Position numbers and translations under genes: made by a program. From Streptosporangium saharense (GTDB lineage Bacteria > Actinomycetota > Actinomycetes > Streptosporangiales > Streptosporangiaceae), in contig NZ_JACHJP010000007.1 of assembly GCF_014203715.1 (NCBI RefSeq), positions 248,001 through 312,000 of the forward strand: a stretch of 64,000 nucleotides of DNA, in the 5' to 3' direction. The notes below the pieces were generated by a model, which did no database searches, had not been told where the DNA came from, and saw only the letters and a program-made list of their open reading frames with translations. Positions 42,208 through 53,277 of the stretch are shown piece after piece (positions within the stretch are counted from its first letter, which is position 1; every line of letters starts with the position of its first letter).

Positions 42208-42393
42208 CGTCACCCCCTGGATGATCATCGGAACCAACGGCCAGTATGGCGCATCGCCTAGGACGACAATCGGGACTTTTCTCACTGCGTATCCACACAT
42301 TTTCGCGACACGCATGGTGATAGCGGACAAGGGCATGGGTCGTAACGCCCGAGTAGGGCAGGGTTAGGGGATACCGATCTACGGGAGTGATCC

Positions 42394-44610
42394 ATGAACG
42401 CGGACTTGGACCTTGAGCGGCTCGCGGGCGGAGCCCACCACGATCCGCACTCGATCCTCGGCGCGCATCCGGGGGCCGGGGGCGTGACCGTCAGGACGCT
42501 GCGGCCGCTGGCCGAGAAGGTCCAGGTCGTCGTGGACGATCACACCTATGACATGGAGCACCTGGCCCACGGGGTGTTCGCGGTGACGGTCCCCGGCGTC
42601 GACAAGATTCCCGACTACCGGTTCCGGGTCACCTATCCGGGCGCGGAGCCGTACGAGATGGCCGACTCCTATCGGCACTGGCCGACGCTGGGTGAGGTGG
42701 ACCTGCACCTGATCGGCGAGGGGCGCCACGAGCGGCTGTGGGAGGTGCTCGGGGCGCGGGTCATGCGGCACGAGGACGTGGAGGGTACGGCCTTCGCCGT
42801 CTGGGCGCCGAACGCGCGGGGTGTCCAGGTGATCGGCGACTTCAACCACTGGGTCGGCACCGCCCACCCGATGCGCTCGCTGGGCAGGTCGGGGGTGTGG
42901 GAGCTGTTCGTTCCCGGGCTCGGCGAGGGCGAGCACTACAAGTTCAACGTGCTCGGCGCCGACAGCGTGTGGCGGGCCAAGGCCGACCCGATGGCCAGGC
43001 GGACCGAGGTCCCGCCCGCCACGGCCTCGGTGGTCGAACATTCCTCCTACGAGTGGCACGACGAGGAGTGGCTGCGGCGGCGCGCGGAGGCGAACGCGCT
43101 CAAGGAGCCGATGAGCGTCTACGAGGTGCACCTGGGCTCGTGGCGGCCCGGCCTGTCCTACCGGGACCTGGCGACGGAGCTTGTCGACTACGTCGTGGAC
43201 ATGGGGTTCACGCACGTGGAGTTCCTGCCGGTGGCCGAGCACCCGTTCGGCGGCTCGTGGGGCTACCAGGTGACCTCCTACTACGCGCCCACGTCCCGGT
43301 TCGGCAGCCCGGACGACTTCCGTCACCTGGTGGACAGCCTGCACGCGGCGGGCGTCGGGGTGCTGGTGGACTGGGTGCCCGCGCACTTCCCGATGGACGA
43401 CTGGGCACTGGCCAGGTTCGACGGCACCCCGCTGTACGAGCACGCCGACCCGGCCAGGGGTGAGCACCCCGACTGGGGCACCTACGTCTTCGACTTCGGC
43501 CGCAGGGAGGTGCGCAACTTCCTGGTCGCCAACGCGCTGTACTGGCTGCGCGAGTTCCACGTGGACGGGCTGCGGGTGGACGCGGTCGCCTCGATGCTCT
43601 ATCTGGACTACTCGCGGCGCGAGGGTGAGTGGACGCCCAACGAGTACGGCGGGCGGGAGAACCTCGACGCGGTGGCCTTCCTCAAGGAGATGAACGCGCT
43701 GGTCTACCGGGACCAGCCGGGCATCATCACCGTCGCCGAGGAGTCGACAGCCTGGCCGGGGGTCTCCCGGCCCGTGCACCTCGGCGGACTGGGCTTCGGG
43801 TTCAAGTGGAACATGGGCTGGATGCACGACACCCTGGCCTATCTGGCGCGTGAGCCGGTCTTCCGGCAGTACCACCACCACCAGATGACCTTCTCCCTGA
43901 TGTACGCCTACTCGGAGAACTTCGTGCTGCCGCTGTCGCACGACGAGGTGGTGCACGGCAAGGGGTCACTGCTCGGCAAGATGCCCGGCGACGAGTGGCA
44001 GCGGTTCGCGAACCTGCGCGCGCTGTTCGCCTTCATGTGGGCCCATCCCGGCAAGCAGCTGCTGTTCATGGGCGGTGAGTTCGGGCAGGGGTCCGAATGG
44101 TCGGAGGTCCGAGGTCTCGACTGGTGGGTGCTCGACTTCGACGGGCACAAGGGGGTGCAGCGGCTGGTGCGCGATCTCAACCGGATCTACCGGGAGACGC
44201 CCGCGCTGTGGACCCAGGACGACGCCCCTGAGGCCTTCCGCTGGATCGACGCCGACGACGCCCAGGGGAACGTCTTCTCCTTCCTGCGCTACGCCCCCGA
44301 CGGCTCGGCGCTGGCCTGCGTCGTCAACTTCTCCGGCGCGCCGCACGAGGACTACCGGCTCGGGCTGCCCCTGCCGGGGCCGTGGGAGGAGGCGCTCAAC
44401 ACCGACGCCTACGACTACGCGGGCAGCGGGGTGGGCAACATGGGCGCGGTCGAGGCGGTTGACGAGGAGTGGCACGGCCTGCCGTACTCGACGCGGCTGC
44501 GGGTGCCGCCGCTGGGGGCCGTCTGGCTCAGGCACGGGGGGCCGGCCGTCTCGGAGATCGCCACCGAGGAGACCGTGAAGGAGGCCCCGCGGGGGAAGCG
44601 CCGCCCCTGA
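42394..44610 (+). CDS. glgB: 1,4-alpha-glucan branching enzyme
   Basis: A 738-residue GH13_9 enzyme. It has an N-terminal domain, a CBM48 (about residues 120-210, [19 protein letters not shown]), and the catalytic barrel with [15 protein letters not shown] (nucleophile Asp), IITVAEEST (acid/base Glu) and [13 protein letters not shown]. It introduces alpha-1,6 branches into glucan made by GlgE. GGGAG precedes the ATG. In Streptomyces the gene usually follows the maltokinase gene, but here it lies about 21 kb from it as a single transcription unit with its own terminator. Confidence 0.96.
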   Translation: MNADLDLERLAGGAHHDPHSILGAHPGAGGVTVRTLRPLAEKVQVVVDDHTYDMEHLAHGVFAVTVPGVDKIPDYRFRVTYPGAEPYEMADSYRHWPTLGEVDLHLIGEGRHERLWEVLGARVMRHEDVEGTAFAVWAPNARGVQVIGDFNHWVGTAHPMRSLGRSGVWELFVPGLGEGEHYKFNVLGADSVWRAKADPMARRTEVPPATASVVEHSSYEWHDEEWLRRRAEANALKEPMSVYEVHLGSWRPGLSYRDLATELVDYVVDMGFTHVEFLPVAEHPFGGSWGYQVTSYYAPTSRFGSPDDFRHLVDSLHAAGVGVLVDWVPAHFPMDDWALARFDGTPLYEHADPARGEHPDWGTYVFDFGRREVRNFLVANALYWLREFHVDGLRVDAVASMLYLDYSRREGEWTPNEYGGRENLDAVAFLKEMNALVYRDQPGIITVAEESTAWPGVSRPVHLGGLGFGFKWNMGWMHDTLAYLAREPVFRQYHHHQMTFSLMYAYSENFVLPLSHDEVVHGKGSLLGKMPGDEWQRFANLRALFAFMWAHPGKQLLFMGGEFGQGSEWSEVRGLDWWVLDFDGHKGVQRLVRDLNRIYRETPALWTQDDAPEAFRWIDADDAQGNVFSFLRYAPDGSALACVVNFSGAPHEDYRLGLPLPGPWEEALNTDAYDYAGSGVGNMGAVEAVDEEWHGLPYSTRLRVPPLGAVWLRHGGPAVSEIATEETVKEAPRGKRRP

Positions 44611-44677
44611 CGCGGGCGCCTTGACCGGCGGGACAACCGCCGCGTCAACGTCGCGGGAAGATTTTTTCGTCCGGGCC

Positions 44678-44710
44678 GGGCCGGTCACGCAGCGTGTGAC
44701 CGGCCCTTTT
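44678..44710 (+). terminator. Strong terminator after glgB
   Basis: An 11-bp perfect stem (GGGCCGGTCAC with GTGACCGGCCC), a 7-nt loop and TTTT follow glgB by about 68 bp. Confidence 0.9.
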
Positions 44711-44816
44711 CCGTTCAGGCCGGGTCCGCCGAGGCTTCCACGAACCTTAAATCCGCCTTATATCGGTCAGCGAGCCATTGACCGCCCACGGAGGAGAACC
44801 TACGCTCTGGAAACTA

Positions 44817-44833
44817 ATAGGAAACTTTCCTAT
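44817..44833. promoter_or_regulatory. Palindromic operator candidate of the chitinase gene
   Basis: ATAGGAAACTTTCCTAT is a perfect 8-bp inverted repeat around one base, 40 bp before the TTG start. It lies in the promoter region and likely binds a dimeric regulator of chitin or polysaccharide use. It differs from the DasR site. Confidence 0.65.
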
Positions 44834-44872
44834 GAATTCGGGGGCTAGGAACTCTTTGACCTGGAGCGACCC

Positions 44873-46549
<1,677 letters not shown>

Positions 46550-46713
46550 TATTTCGGACACTCGGCCCTCCGTGTGCGACACGCCGCGGGGGGTCGAGCC
46601 ATGTCCGGGACTGAGAAATCCAGAACACGCTATTCACGGGCGACAAATCACTATTTAGACTCCATAGCGCATGATCAACTGCCCGGAGCTGTCCGGATCC
46701 CCCCGGAGGACGT

Positions 46714-48618
46714 GTGCGACTTCGAGCCCTCGTGGCGCTGGTGATCGTGCTCAGCGGCGCCCCCGCCGTACCGGCCCATGCCCTCGCCGCTCTCGCCGAG
46801 GAACAGCCACCCCCGGCCGCGCCGAAGCTTGAGGCCGGGCTCGCCGCCGACGAGGACGGCGCCCGCGCCATCGTCGAGCTGGCCGCCCCCGCCCAGGCCG
46901 ACCAGGTCGCCGGGGAGGCACGGTCGCTGCCGGAGACCGACGTGGTGCTCCAGCCCGGCGACACTTCCTTCATCGTCGTGCAGGGCACCGGTGAGTCGCT
47001 GACCGAGCTGGCCAAGGACCCCCGGGTGGTCTCGATCCGCAGGGACCGCACCTACTCCCCCAGCTCGCTCGCCTCCGGCCTGACGCTCGTCGGGGCCGAC
47101 CGCGCCCACGCGGAGGGAGCCGACGGGCGCGGCACGACCATCGCGGTTGTCGACACCGGTGTCGACGCCGCCCACCCCGCTCTCGGCGGCAAGGTCGTAC
47201 GGCAGGCATGCTTCTCCGTCGTGGACGAGGGCGTCCGATCCCTGTGCCAGAACGGGCAGGGCACCGACACCTCGGAGCGCGCGGCCGACGCCACCGTCCC
47301 CGCCTGTGTGGACGGCCAGGTCAACCTGTGTGAGCACGGCACCCACGTCACGGGCATCGCCCACGCCGTCGCGCCGGGGGCGGACATCGTGGCCGTCCAG
47401 GTCTTCAGCCGTCTCGACGACTGCGACGACACCGGTGCGCCCTGCATCACGGCCTACGAGTCCTCGCTTCTGCTCGCCATGGAGTACCTCACCCGGCTGA
47501 AGGACACCGTCCCCGGCCTCGTCGCGGTCAACATGAGCCTCGGCGGCGGCCTCTACGACGGCTCCTGCGACGGCGAACCCGAGGTCCAGGAGATGAAGGG
47601 GCGCCTCGACGCGCTGCGCGCCAGGGGCGTCACGACCGTGGCCGCCGCGGGGAACGAGGGATCCGTGGGCGCCGGGGTGCCCGGCTGCCTGTCCGGCGCG
47701 GTGACCGTCGGCGCGACCGACGACGCCGACCGCGTCCCCGAGTGGTCGAACCACGGCTCCGTCCTCGACCTGTTCGCCCCCGGCGTCGAGGTCGACTCCT
47801 CCGTCCCCGGTGGCGGGATCGCGATCTACAGCGGGACCTCGATGTCCACCCCGCACGTCACCGGGGCGCTGGCCGTACTGGCGCAGCGGGCCGCGGAGAC
47901 CGGCGCGGACGCCTCGGCCGACGCGCTCACCGGCAGGCTCACCGCCGCCGGCCGCCCGATCGCCTACGCGGGGGTTACCGTCCCCCGCCTCGACCTGTAC
48001 GGCGCGCTCACCGGCACCGCCCCCTCCCCCGGGGTGACCCAGGAGCCCGGCGACCCCGTCGGGGAAGACCCGAGCCCGGACCCCGGCGCCCAGACCCCGC
48101 CCGTCGCGCCGACGCAGGCGCCCGAGCCGATCCCGCTGCCGACGGTGACCGTCACGGTGACCGTGACCGCGAGCCCGGTGGACCCGGCCCCCGTGGCGCC
48201 CGCCAAGCCCGCGATGTGCGTGCGCGGCACGTCGAAGAAGACGCTGAGCGCCGCCGGGTGGGCCGCCGAGTTCGGTCCCGGCAAGGGGACGCTGACGGAC
48301 GCGACACTCCGGTGCTATCTCGGCATGGTCGGCAGGGCCAGCAGGGTCTTCCCCGAGCTGACCGGGGCCTCGACCCCGGCGACTGCCCGCAAGGTGCTCA
48401 AGCCCGCCAAGAGGACGAAGCGCTCGACGTTCGAGAGCGAACTGCTGGCCGCCTGGCTGAACTGGGCCAACGGCTCCGTCAACCTCACCGCCAAGGTGAG
48501 CGGGACCACGACGGTCAGGGACGCGCTCACCGTCGCCGAGGACAGGCGGCTGCGGGGATCGTTCCCCTCGGCGTCGGCCTCGCTGCTGAGCAAACGTGTC
48601 AACGCCCGCCGTACCTGA
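46714..48618 (+). CDS. Secreted subtilisin-like serine protease (S8)
   Basis: A 634-residue secreted protease. A signal peptide and propeptide (about residues 35-120) precede the S8 domain; the triad is Asp147 (VVDTGVD), His211 (CEHGTHVTG) and Ser376 (SGTSMSTPHV). A Pro/Thr-rich linker with TVTVTVTVTASP leads to a C-terminal domain of about 130 residues with two cysteines that I do not recognise. GTG at 46714 is the start, with GGAGGA just upstream. It may be co-regulated with the chitinase before it, but a 160-bp gap separates them. Confidence 0.9.
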   Translation: MRLRALVALVIVLSGAPAVPAHALAALAEEQPPPAAPKLEAGLAADEDGARAIVELAAPAQADQVAGEARSLPETDVVLQPGDTSFIVVQGTGESLTELAKDPRVVSIRRDRTYSPSSLASGLTLVGADRAHAEGADGRGTTIAVVDTGVDAAHPALGGKVVRQACFSVVDEGVRSLCQNGQGTDTSERAADATVPACVDGQVNLCEHGTHVTGIAHAVAPGADIVAVQVFSRLDDCDDTGAPCITAYESSLLLAMEYLTRLKDTVPGLVAVNMSLGGGLYDGSCDGEPEVQEMKGRLDALRARGVTTVAAAGNEGSVGAGVPGCLSGAVTVGATDDADRVPEWSNHGSVLDLFAPGVEVDSSVPGGGIAIYSGTSMSTPHVTGALAVLAQRAAETGADASADALTGRLTAAGRPIAYAGVTVPRLDLYGALTGTAPSPGVTQEPGDPVGEDPSPDPGAQTPPVAPTQAPEPIPLPTVTVTVTVTASPVDPAPVAPAKPAMCVRGTSKKTLSAAGWAAEFGPGKGTLTDATLRCYLGMVGRASRVFPELTGASTPATARKVLKPAKRTKRSTFESELLAAWLNWANGSVNLTAKVSGTTTVRDALTVAEDRRLRGSFPSASASLLSKRVNARRT

Positions 48619-48663
48619 GTTTCCGAAGGCCCGGCGGGCGGAGACGTCGCTTAGGGTGTCAGC

Positions 48664-50364
48664 ATGGATGCGACCAAGGTGATCATCGACACCGTCGACC
48701 GGTTCAGGCAGCGGCGGACCGCCCCGCTCGTTCTTGAGCTCGACCTCACCGAGGGGCTCTTCGAGGGGCCTCCCGCCGACCCCCTGGGCGCGATCCTGTC
48801 CATGCGCAAGACGCGCCTCGCCGACGTGCTGTCCGGGCTGCGGCGCGCGGCGAAGGATCCCAGGGTCAGGGCGCTGATCGTCAAGATCGGCACCCGGCCG
48901 CTCGGCCTGGCGACGGTCCAGGAGCTGCGGCGGGCGGTGACCCGGCTCAGGGAGGCGGGCAAGCTGACGGTCGCCTTCGCCGAGACGTTCGGGGAGTTCG
49001 GGGCGGGCACCGTGCCCTACTACCTGGCCTCCGCCTTCGAGCGGGTCTACCTGCAGCCCTCGGGGGACGTCGGGCTGACCGGCGTCGCCCTCGAACAGCG
49101 CTTCCTGCGGGGCACGCTCACCAAGCTCGGTGTGGAGTACCAACTCGGTCAGCGGCACGAGTACAAGACGGCCGCCAACACCTTCACCCAGGACCACATG
49201 ACCGACGCCCACCGCGAGTCGCTCGGCCGCATCACCGAGTCGGTCGTCGAGCAGGTCGTCGCGGGCGTCGCCGAGGGACGCGGCCTCGAACCCACCAAGG
49301 TCAGGGAGCTGGTCGACCGGGGGCCGTTCATCGGCGCCGAGGCGGTCGAGGCCGGGCTGGTCGACCGCCTCGCCTACCGCGACGAGGTCTACGACGAGGT
49401 GAAGCAGGCGGCGGGCGAGGAGTCCCTGCTGCTCTACGTCGGCCGCTACGCCAAGGGGCCGATCGCGGACAAGATCCCGCATCCGGGGAGCCAGACGGTC
49501 GCCCTGGTCCACGGCAGCGGTCCCATCCGGCTTGGCCGCAGCGGGCGCAGCCCCCTCGGCGGGAGCGAGGCGATGGGGTCAGACACCGTCTGCGCCGCGC
49601 TGCGCGCCGCCCGGCGCGACGAGCACGTCAAGGCCGTCGTCTTCAGGGTCGACAGCCCCGGCGGGTCCTACGTGGCCTCCGACGCCATCTGGCGTGAGGT
49701 CGTGCTCACCCGCAGGGCGGGCAAGCCGGTCGTCGTCTCGATGGGCGACGTCGCGGCCTCCGGCGGCTACATGGTCTCGATGGCAGCGGACGCGATCGTG
49801 GCCCAGCCGGGCACGCTCACCGGCTCCATCGGCGTGTTCGGCGGCAAGGCCGTCATCGGCGGCCTGCTGGAGAAGCTCGGCGTCTCCTCGGAGACGGTCA
49901 GCGAGGGCGCGAACGCCGGGATGTTCTCCTCGACGCACGCCTTCTCCGAGGCCCAGTGGGAGCGGGTGAACGTCTGGCTCGACCGGGTCTACGACGACTT
50001 CGTCAACAAGGTGGCCGAAGGTCGCGGTCTGTCACGTGAGCGTGTCCACGAGCTCGCCAAGGGCCGGGTCTGGACCGGCGCCGACGCTCACGAGGGCGGG
50101 CTCGTCGACGTGCTCGGCGGCCTTGAGGACGCCCTCGCCCTGGCCAGGAGCAAGGGCGGCCTGGCCGATGACGCCCCGGTGCGCAGCTATCCCCGGCTCA
50201 ACCCGATCGAGCGCCTGCGCCCGGCCGACTCCAGCGAGGACAGGGCCGCCGCGCTGACCCGGCTGCGGCTTGAGGCGTGGGGGCCGCTGGCCCACCTGGC
50301 GACCGAGCTCGGCCTGCCGTCCTACGGGCCGCTCATGCTCCCGGGGTCGTGGACGATCCGCTGA
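48664..50364 (+). CDS. sppA: Signal peptide peptidase, long form
   Basis: A 566-residue double-domain SppA. The N-terminal half carries the general-base Lys168 (EYKTAANTF) and the C-terminal half the nucleophile Ser366 (GDVAASGGYM), as in the 67-kDa E. coli type. It degrades signal peptides left in the membrane. Unlike the E. coli protein, no N-terminal membrane helix is seen, so it may be soluble or peripheral. The 3' end overlaps the convergent MFS gene by 32 bp. GGCGG-rich sequence with no strong ribosome site precedes the ATG. Confidence 0.92.
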   Translation: MDATKVIIDTVDRFRQRRTAPLVLELDLTEGLFEGPPADPLGAILSMRKTRLADVLSGLRRAAKDPRVRALIVKIGTRPLGLATVQELRRAVTRLREAGKLTVAFAETFGEFGAGTVPYYLASAFERVYLQPSGDVGLTGVALEQRFLRGTLTKLGVEYQLGQRHEYKTAANTFTQDHMTDAHRESLGRITESVVEQVVAGVAEGRGLEPTKVRELVDRGPFIGAEAVEAGLVDRLAYRDEVYDEVKQAAGEESLLLYVGRYAKGPIADKIPHPGSQTVALVHGSGPIRLGRSGRSPLGGSEAMGSDTVCAALRAARRDEHVKAVVFRVDSPGGSYVASDAIWREVVLTRRAGKPVVVSMGDVAASGGYMVSMAADAIVAQPGTLTGSIGVFGGKAVIGGLLEKLGVSSETVSEGANAGMFSSTHAFSEAQWERVNVWLDRVYDDFVNKVAEGRGLSRERVHELAKGRVWTGADAHEGGLVDVLGGLEDALALARSKGGLADDAPVRSYPRLNPIERLRPADSSEDRAAALTRLRLEAWGPLAHLATELGLPSYGPLMLPGSWTIR

Positions 50365-51613
50365 GCCGTACGGTCTCACCGTGGCCCTGCCACGGACGGG
50401 CGAACGCCAGCGCCAGGACCGACAGCACCAGGGCGACCAGCATGACCGCGGCCGTCGGCGTCGCGCTGTCGGTCCCGAACAGACCGGCCAGCGGTGAGGC
50501 GGCGGCGCCCAGCACGAACTGGGTGCCGCCGAGCAGGCCGGAGGTCGCTCCTGGAGCGTCGTGACCGAGCGCCTGGACGATGGTCGTGCTCGCGGGCAGG
50601 ACGAGCCCGAAGCCGATGATCACCAGGAAGAGGCAGACCCAGGTGACGACGAGCCCGCCGCCGGTGGTGACGAGCACCAGGAGCAGCACGGCCGTCGCCA
50701 CGAAGGCGATGCCCAGGCCCGCGACCAGCAGGGCGTTGATCCCGACGCGGGAGGCGATCCGGCCGAAGACGATCCCGCCGACCAGCATGCCGAGGGCGTT
50801 GACGGCGAAGATCAGGCTGTACTGGGTGGGCGAGACGCCGTAGACGTCCTGGAAGACGAACGCCGAGCCCGCGATGTAGGTGAACAGGGCAGCGCCGGAG
50901 AAGGAGGAGGTGAGGACGTACCCCATGAGGGCACGCCTGCCGAACAGCCCGCCGATGGCCCTGAAGGTGCTGCTCACCCCGCCCGAGTGCCTGCGGGAGG
51001 CGGGCAGGCTCTCCGGCGCCCAGGCCAGGACGCCCAGGACCAGCAGGACGCCGAAGCCCGTGAGCGCGGCGAAGACGACCCGCCAGGAGGCGAACCCGAG
51101 GATGGCCCCGCCGAGCACCGGGGCGGCGATCGGGGCGATGGACACGATCACCGACAGGGTCGCGAAGTGGCGCGGCGCCTCGGGCGTCCCGTGGAAGCGG
51201 TCGGTGAGTACGGCCCGGCCGACGACCATGCCCGCGGCCCCGGCGACACCTTCGAGCAGGCGGGCCACGTTGAGCACGTCGATGTTCGGGGCCAGCGCGC
51301 AGACCAGCGAGAACACCGTGAACAGCGCCGAGCCCCACAGCAGCACCCGGCGACGGCCCACGGCGTCGCTGACCGGGCCGAGCAGGATCTGCCCGAGGGC
51401 CAGGCCGATGAGGAAGGCCGTCATGGAAAGCTGCACCGACGACCCGGTCGTGCCGAGGGACCTCACCAGGCCTGGGAAGCCGGGGACATACATGTCCGTG
51501 GCCAGCGGGGCGACGGCGCCGAGCGCGGCGAGCACGACGAGCAGCCGCCCGACGCGTTCCTGCGATCGCTCAACGGTCGCCGCGGGGGCGACGAGAAGGG
51601 GATCCTTGGGCAT
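50333..51613 (-). CDS. MFS drug efflux transporter, Bcr/CflA type
   Basis: About 426 residues with 12 membrane helices. The motif LLGPVSDAVGRRRVLLWG (motif A between helices 2 and 3) and the start PLATDMYVPGFPGLVRSLG match the Bcr/CflA drug-resistance family. It would export drugs with proton antiport. The ATG at 51613 is preferred because an earlier start would lie right beside the operator; the open frame reaches 51676. It is divergent from a marR gene with two similar operators between them, so the MarR protein probably represses it. It overlaps sppA by 32 bp at its end. Confidence 0.9.
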   Translation of the reverse strand: MPKDPLLVAPAATVERSQERVGRLLVVLAALGAVAPLATDMYVPGFPGLVRSLGTTGSSVQLSMTAFLIGLALGQILLGPVSDAVGRRRVLLWGSALFTVFSLVCALAPNIDVLNVARLLEGVAGAAGMVVGRAVLTDRFHGTPEAPRHFATLSVIVSIAPIAAPVLGGAILGFASWRVVFAALTGFGVLLVLGVLAWAPESLPASRRHSGGVSSTFRAIGGLFGRRALMGYVLTSSFSGAALFTYIAGSAFVFQDVYGVSPTQYSLIFAVNALGMLVGGIVFGRIASRVGINALLVAGLGIAFVATAVLLLVLVTTGGGLVVTWVCLFLVIIGFGLVLPASTTIVQALGHDAPGATSGLLGGTQFVLGAAASPLAGLFGTDSATPTAAVMLVALVLSVLALAFARPWQGHGETVRLSGSSTTPGA

Positions 51614-51682
51614 GGGTGCGAACTGCTTTCTCGCCACCGGGGGAGGCGGTGCCGCTACGATGGGCGACATCGGCAACAGGTA

Positions 51683-51721
51683 GTTAACTAGTTAACGGAT
51701 ATCAGTAGTTTACAGGTTAAC
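51683..51721. promoter_or_regulatory. Two MarR operator sites between the divergent genes
   Basis: GTTAACTAGTTAAC (51683-51696), a perfect palindrome, and GTTTACAGGTTAAC (51708-51721), a near copy, have centres 25 bp apart. They lie in the promoters of the MFS and MarR genes, so binding would control both. Confidence 0.8.
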
Positions 51722-51735
51722 GAATTGGAGGGCTC

Positions 51736-52242
51736 ATGCAAGCCCCCTCCCACCACGTGTACGAGCGATGGCGGCAGGCCTACCCCGGACTCGACACCTC
51801 CTCGATGGAGGTCGTCGGCCCGCTGAAACGGGTCCAGGCACTGCTCGACCTGGCCGTCGAACCGCTCTTCGACGGCGCCTCGGTGACCTCTCCCGAGCTG
51901 GACGTGCTGCTGATCCTCCGGTACACCGAGCAGCCGACGATCGCCAGGCAGCTCGCCAGAAAGATGAGCCGCTCCCCCGCCGCGCTGAGCAAGACCCTGG
52001 CCAAGCTGGAACGGCGGGGCTACATCAGCCGCACCGCCAACCCCGCCGACCGCAGGACGGCCCTGGTCCGCCTCACCGACGAGGGCCGCGAGGTCGTGAA
52101 CACGCTCTTCCCCCAGCAGCTCGCCGTCGAGGTGCGCCTCCTCAGCGGCATGACCCCCCAGCAGCGCGCCCAGATCATCGACGGCCTCACCCAGCTTGTC
52201 GAGGTCATGGAGGCGGGCCTGCGCGACATGACGGCCCCCTGA
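51736..52242 (+). CDS. MarR-family transcriptional regulator
   Basis: A 168-residue winged-helix protein. The recognition region is TIARQLARKMSRSPAALSKTLAKLERRGYISRTANPADRRTA, followed by the wing and dimerisation helices. GGAGGGCTC precedes the ATG. The divergent efflux gene and twin palindromes in front make it a likely local repressor that is released by a drug or phenolic compound. Confidence 0.92.
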   Translation: MQAPSHHVYERWRQAYPGLDTSSMEVVGPLKRVQALLDLAVEPLFDGASVTSPELDVLLILRYTEQPTIARQLARKMSRSPAALSKTLAKLERRGYISRTANPADRRTALVRLTDEGREVVNTLFPQQLAVEVRLLSGMTPQQRAQIIDGLTQLVEVMEAGLRDMTAP

Positions 52243-52248
52243 GACCGT

Positions 52249-52614
52249 CTAAGCCCGCGGGGCCTCGTCGTCCCCGGGCACCCGTCGGATCTCGATCTTG
52301 GCGCCGCGAGCCACCGGGACCCGCTTGGCCCACTCGACAGCCTCCTGCTTCGAGGCGACGTCGAGCAGGAAGAAACCCCCGAACAGCTCCTTGGTCTCGC
52401 CGTACGGCCCGTCCGTGACCACCGGAGTCTCGCCGCTGAAGTCGACGACGACGCCCTGGCCCGGGTCGTCCAGCCCCTCCGCCGCGAGGAGAACGCCCGC
52501 CTTGATCGTCTCCTCGATGAAGGTGCGGGTCGTGGCCATCAGCTCGTCGATGTCGGCCATCATCGCCGCGTTCGACTCGTCGGTGCCCCGCATGATCAAC
52601 AGGTACTTCGCCAT
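52249..52614 (-). CDS. YCII-related (DGPF-type) protein
   Basis: A 121-residue protein. The motif VVTDGPYGETKELFGGFFLLDV is that of the DGPF/YCII family, small dimeric proteins of unknown activity that often lie next to sigma factor genes; here none is adjacent. GAGGAGG precedes the ATG. It converges with marR. Confidence 0.88.
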   Translation of the reverse strand: MAKYLLIMRGTDESNAAMMADIDELMATTRTFIEETIKAGVLLAAEGLDDPGQGVVVDFSGETPVVTDGPYGETKELFGGFFLLDVASKQEAVEWAKRVPVARGAKIEIRRVPGDDEAPRA

Positions 52615-52712
52615 CGTGTCCTCCTCGTCAGGCGGGACCGCCTCTCGGCCCTCGCACCCATAGGTCGAACGAGCGTCCCTCAGATCGACACGACCCAGGG
52701 AGCCGCCCTGGC

Positions 52713-53204
52713 CTATCTGGTGGACTCGCCGACCGGGCGGTAGCGGGCGCGCAGCCGTACGAGAGGGGAAAGACCGGGGGTGACGTAGTCGACGGCCAGG
52801 ACCCTGGCGACGAAGAGGGTGTGGTCCCCGGCGGGGACGACCTTGAGCGTCTCGGCCTCCAGGGCGGTGACGCCGCCGTCCACGACGAGCGCCTCGCTCA
52901 GCGCGCCCCGGTGGTGCGGGGTCCCGGCCAGCAGGAGCCGGGCGCCGGGACGGCCCGCGGTAGCGAACCGGCTGGCGATGGCCTTCTGCCCCGACGACAG
53001 CACGCTGGCCGCCCAGCGGTCGCGGCGCAGCAGCAGTTCGTTGAGGTAGCCGCCACTGTCCATGCTCACCATGACGAGCTGCGGATCGAGCGAGACCGAG
53101 GTGAAGGTGCCGACGGTCGCCCCCACGTCGTCGCGGTCATCCTTGACCGTGATGACCGTCACGGCGGTCGGCACCTGTCCCATGGCCTCGACGAACTCGT
53201 TCAT
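52713..53204 (-). CDS. Flavin reductase-like FMN-binding protein
   Basis: A 163-residue protein with the split-barrel flavin reductase fold: QVPTAVTVITVKDDRDDVGATVGTFTSVSLDPQLVMVSM is the FMN-binding N-terminus, and RLRARYRPVG the end. It reduces flavin with NAD(P)H, usually for a monooxygenase. No monooxygenase gene is adjacent. A strong hairpin lies between its start and the end of the ABC operon upstream, so it is transcribed separately. Confidence 0.88.
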   Translation of the reverse strand: MNEFVEAMGQVPTAVTVITVKDDRDDVGATVGTFTSVSLDPQLVMVSMDSGGYLNELLLRRDRWAASVLSSGQKAIASRFATAGRPGARLLLAGTPHHRGALSEALVVDGGVTALEAETLKVVPAGDHTLFVARVLAVDYVTPGLSPLVRLRARYRPVGESTR

Positions 53205-53229
53205 GGGGCAATCATCCCGAGAACGGCAC

Positions 53230-53260
53230 CCGGCCCGTACCGCGGGGCGGTACGGGCCGG
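53230..53260 (-). terminator. Strong hairpin after the ABC importer operon
   Basis: A 12-bp perfect stem CCGGCCCGTACC/GGTACGGGCCGG around a 7-nt loop. It lies 18 bp beyond the stop codon of the substrate-binding gene on the minus strand. No T-run follows, as in many actinomycete terminators. Confidence 0.85.
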
Positions 53261-53277
53261 ATGACGGGGGCCGTGGA

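Noticed and set aside
46675-49512. A 945-codon open frame on the minus strand
   Set aside because: It runs opposite to the S8 protease and sppA genes, has low-complexity composition typical of shadow frames in GC-rich DNA and no domain.
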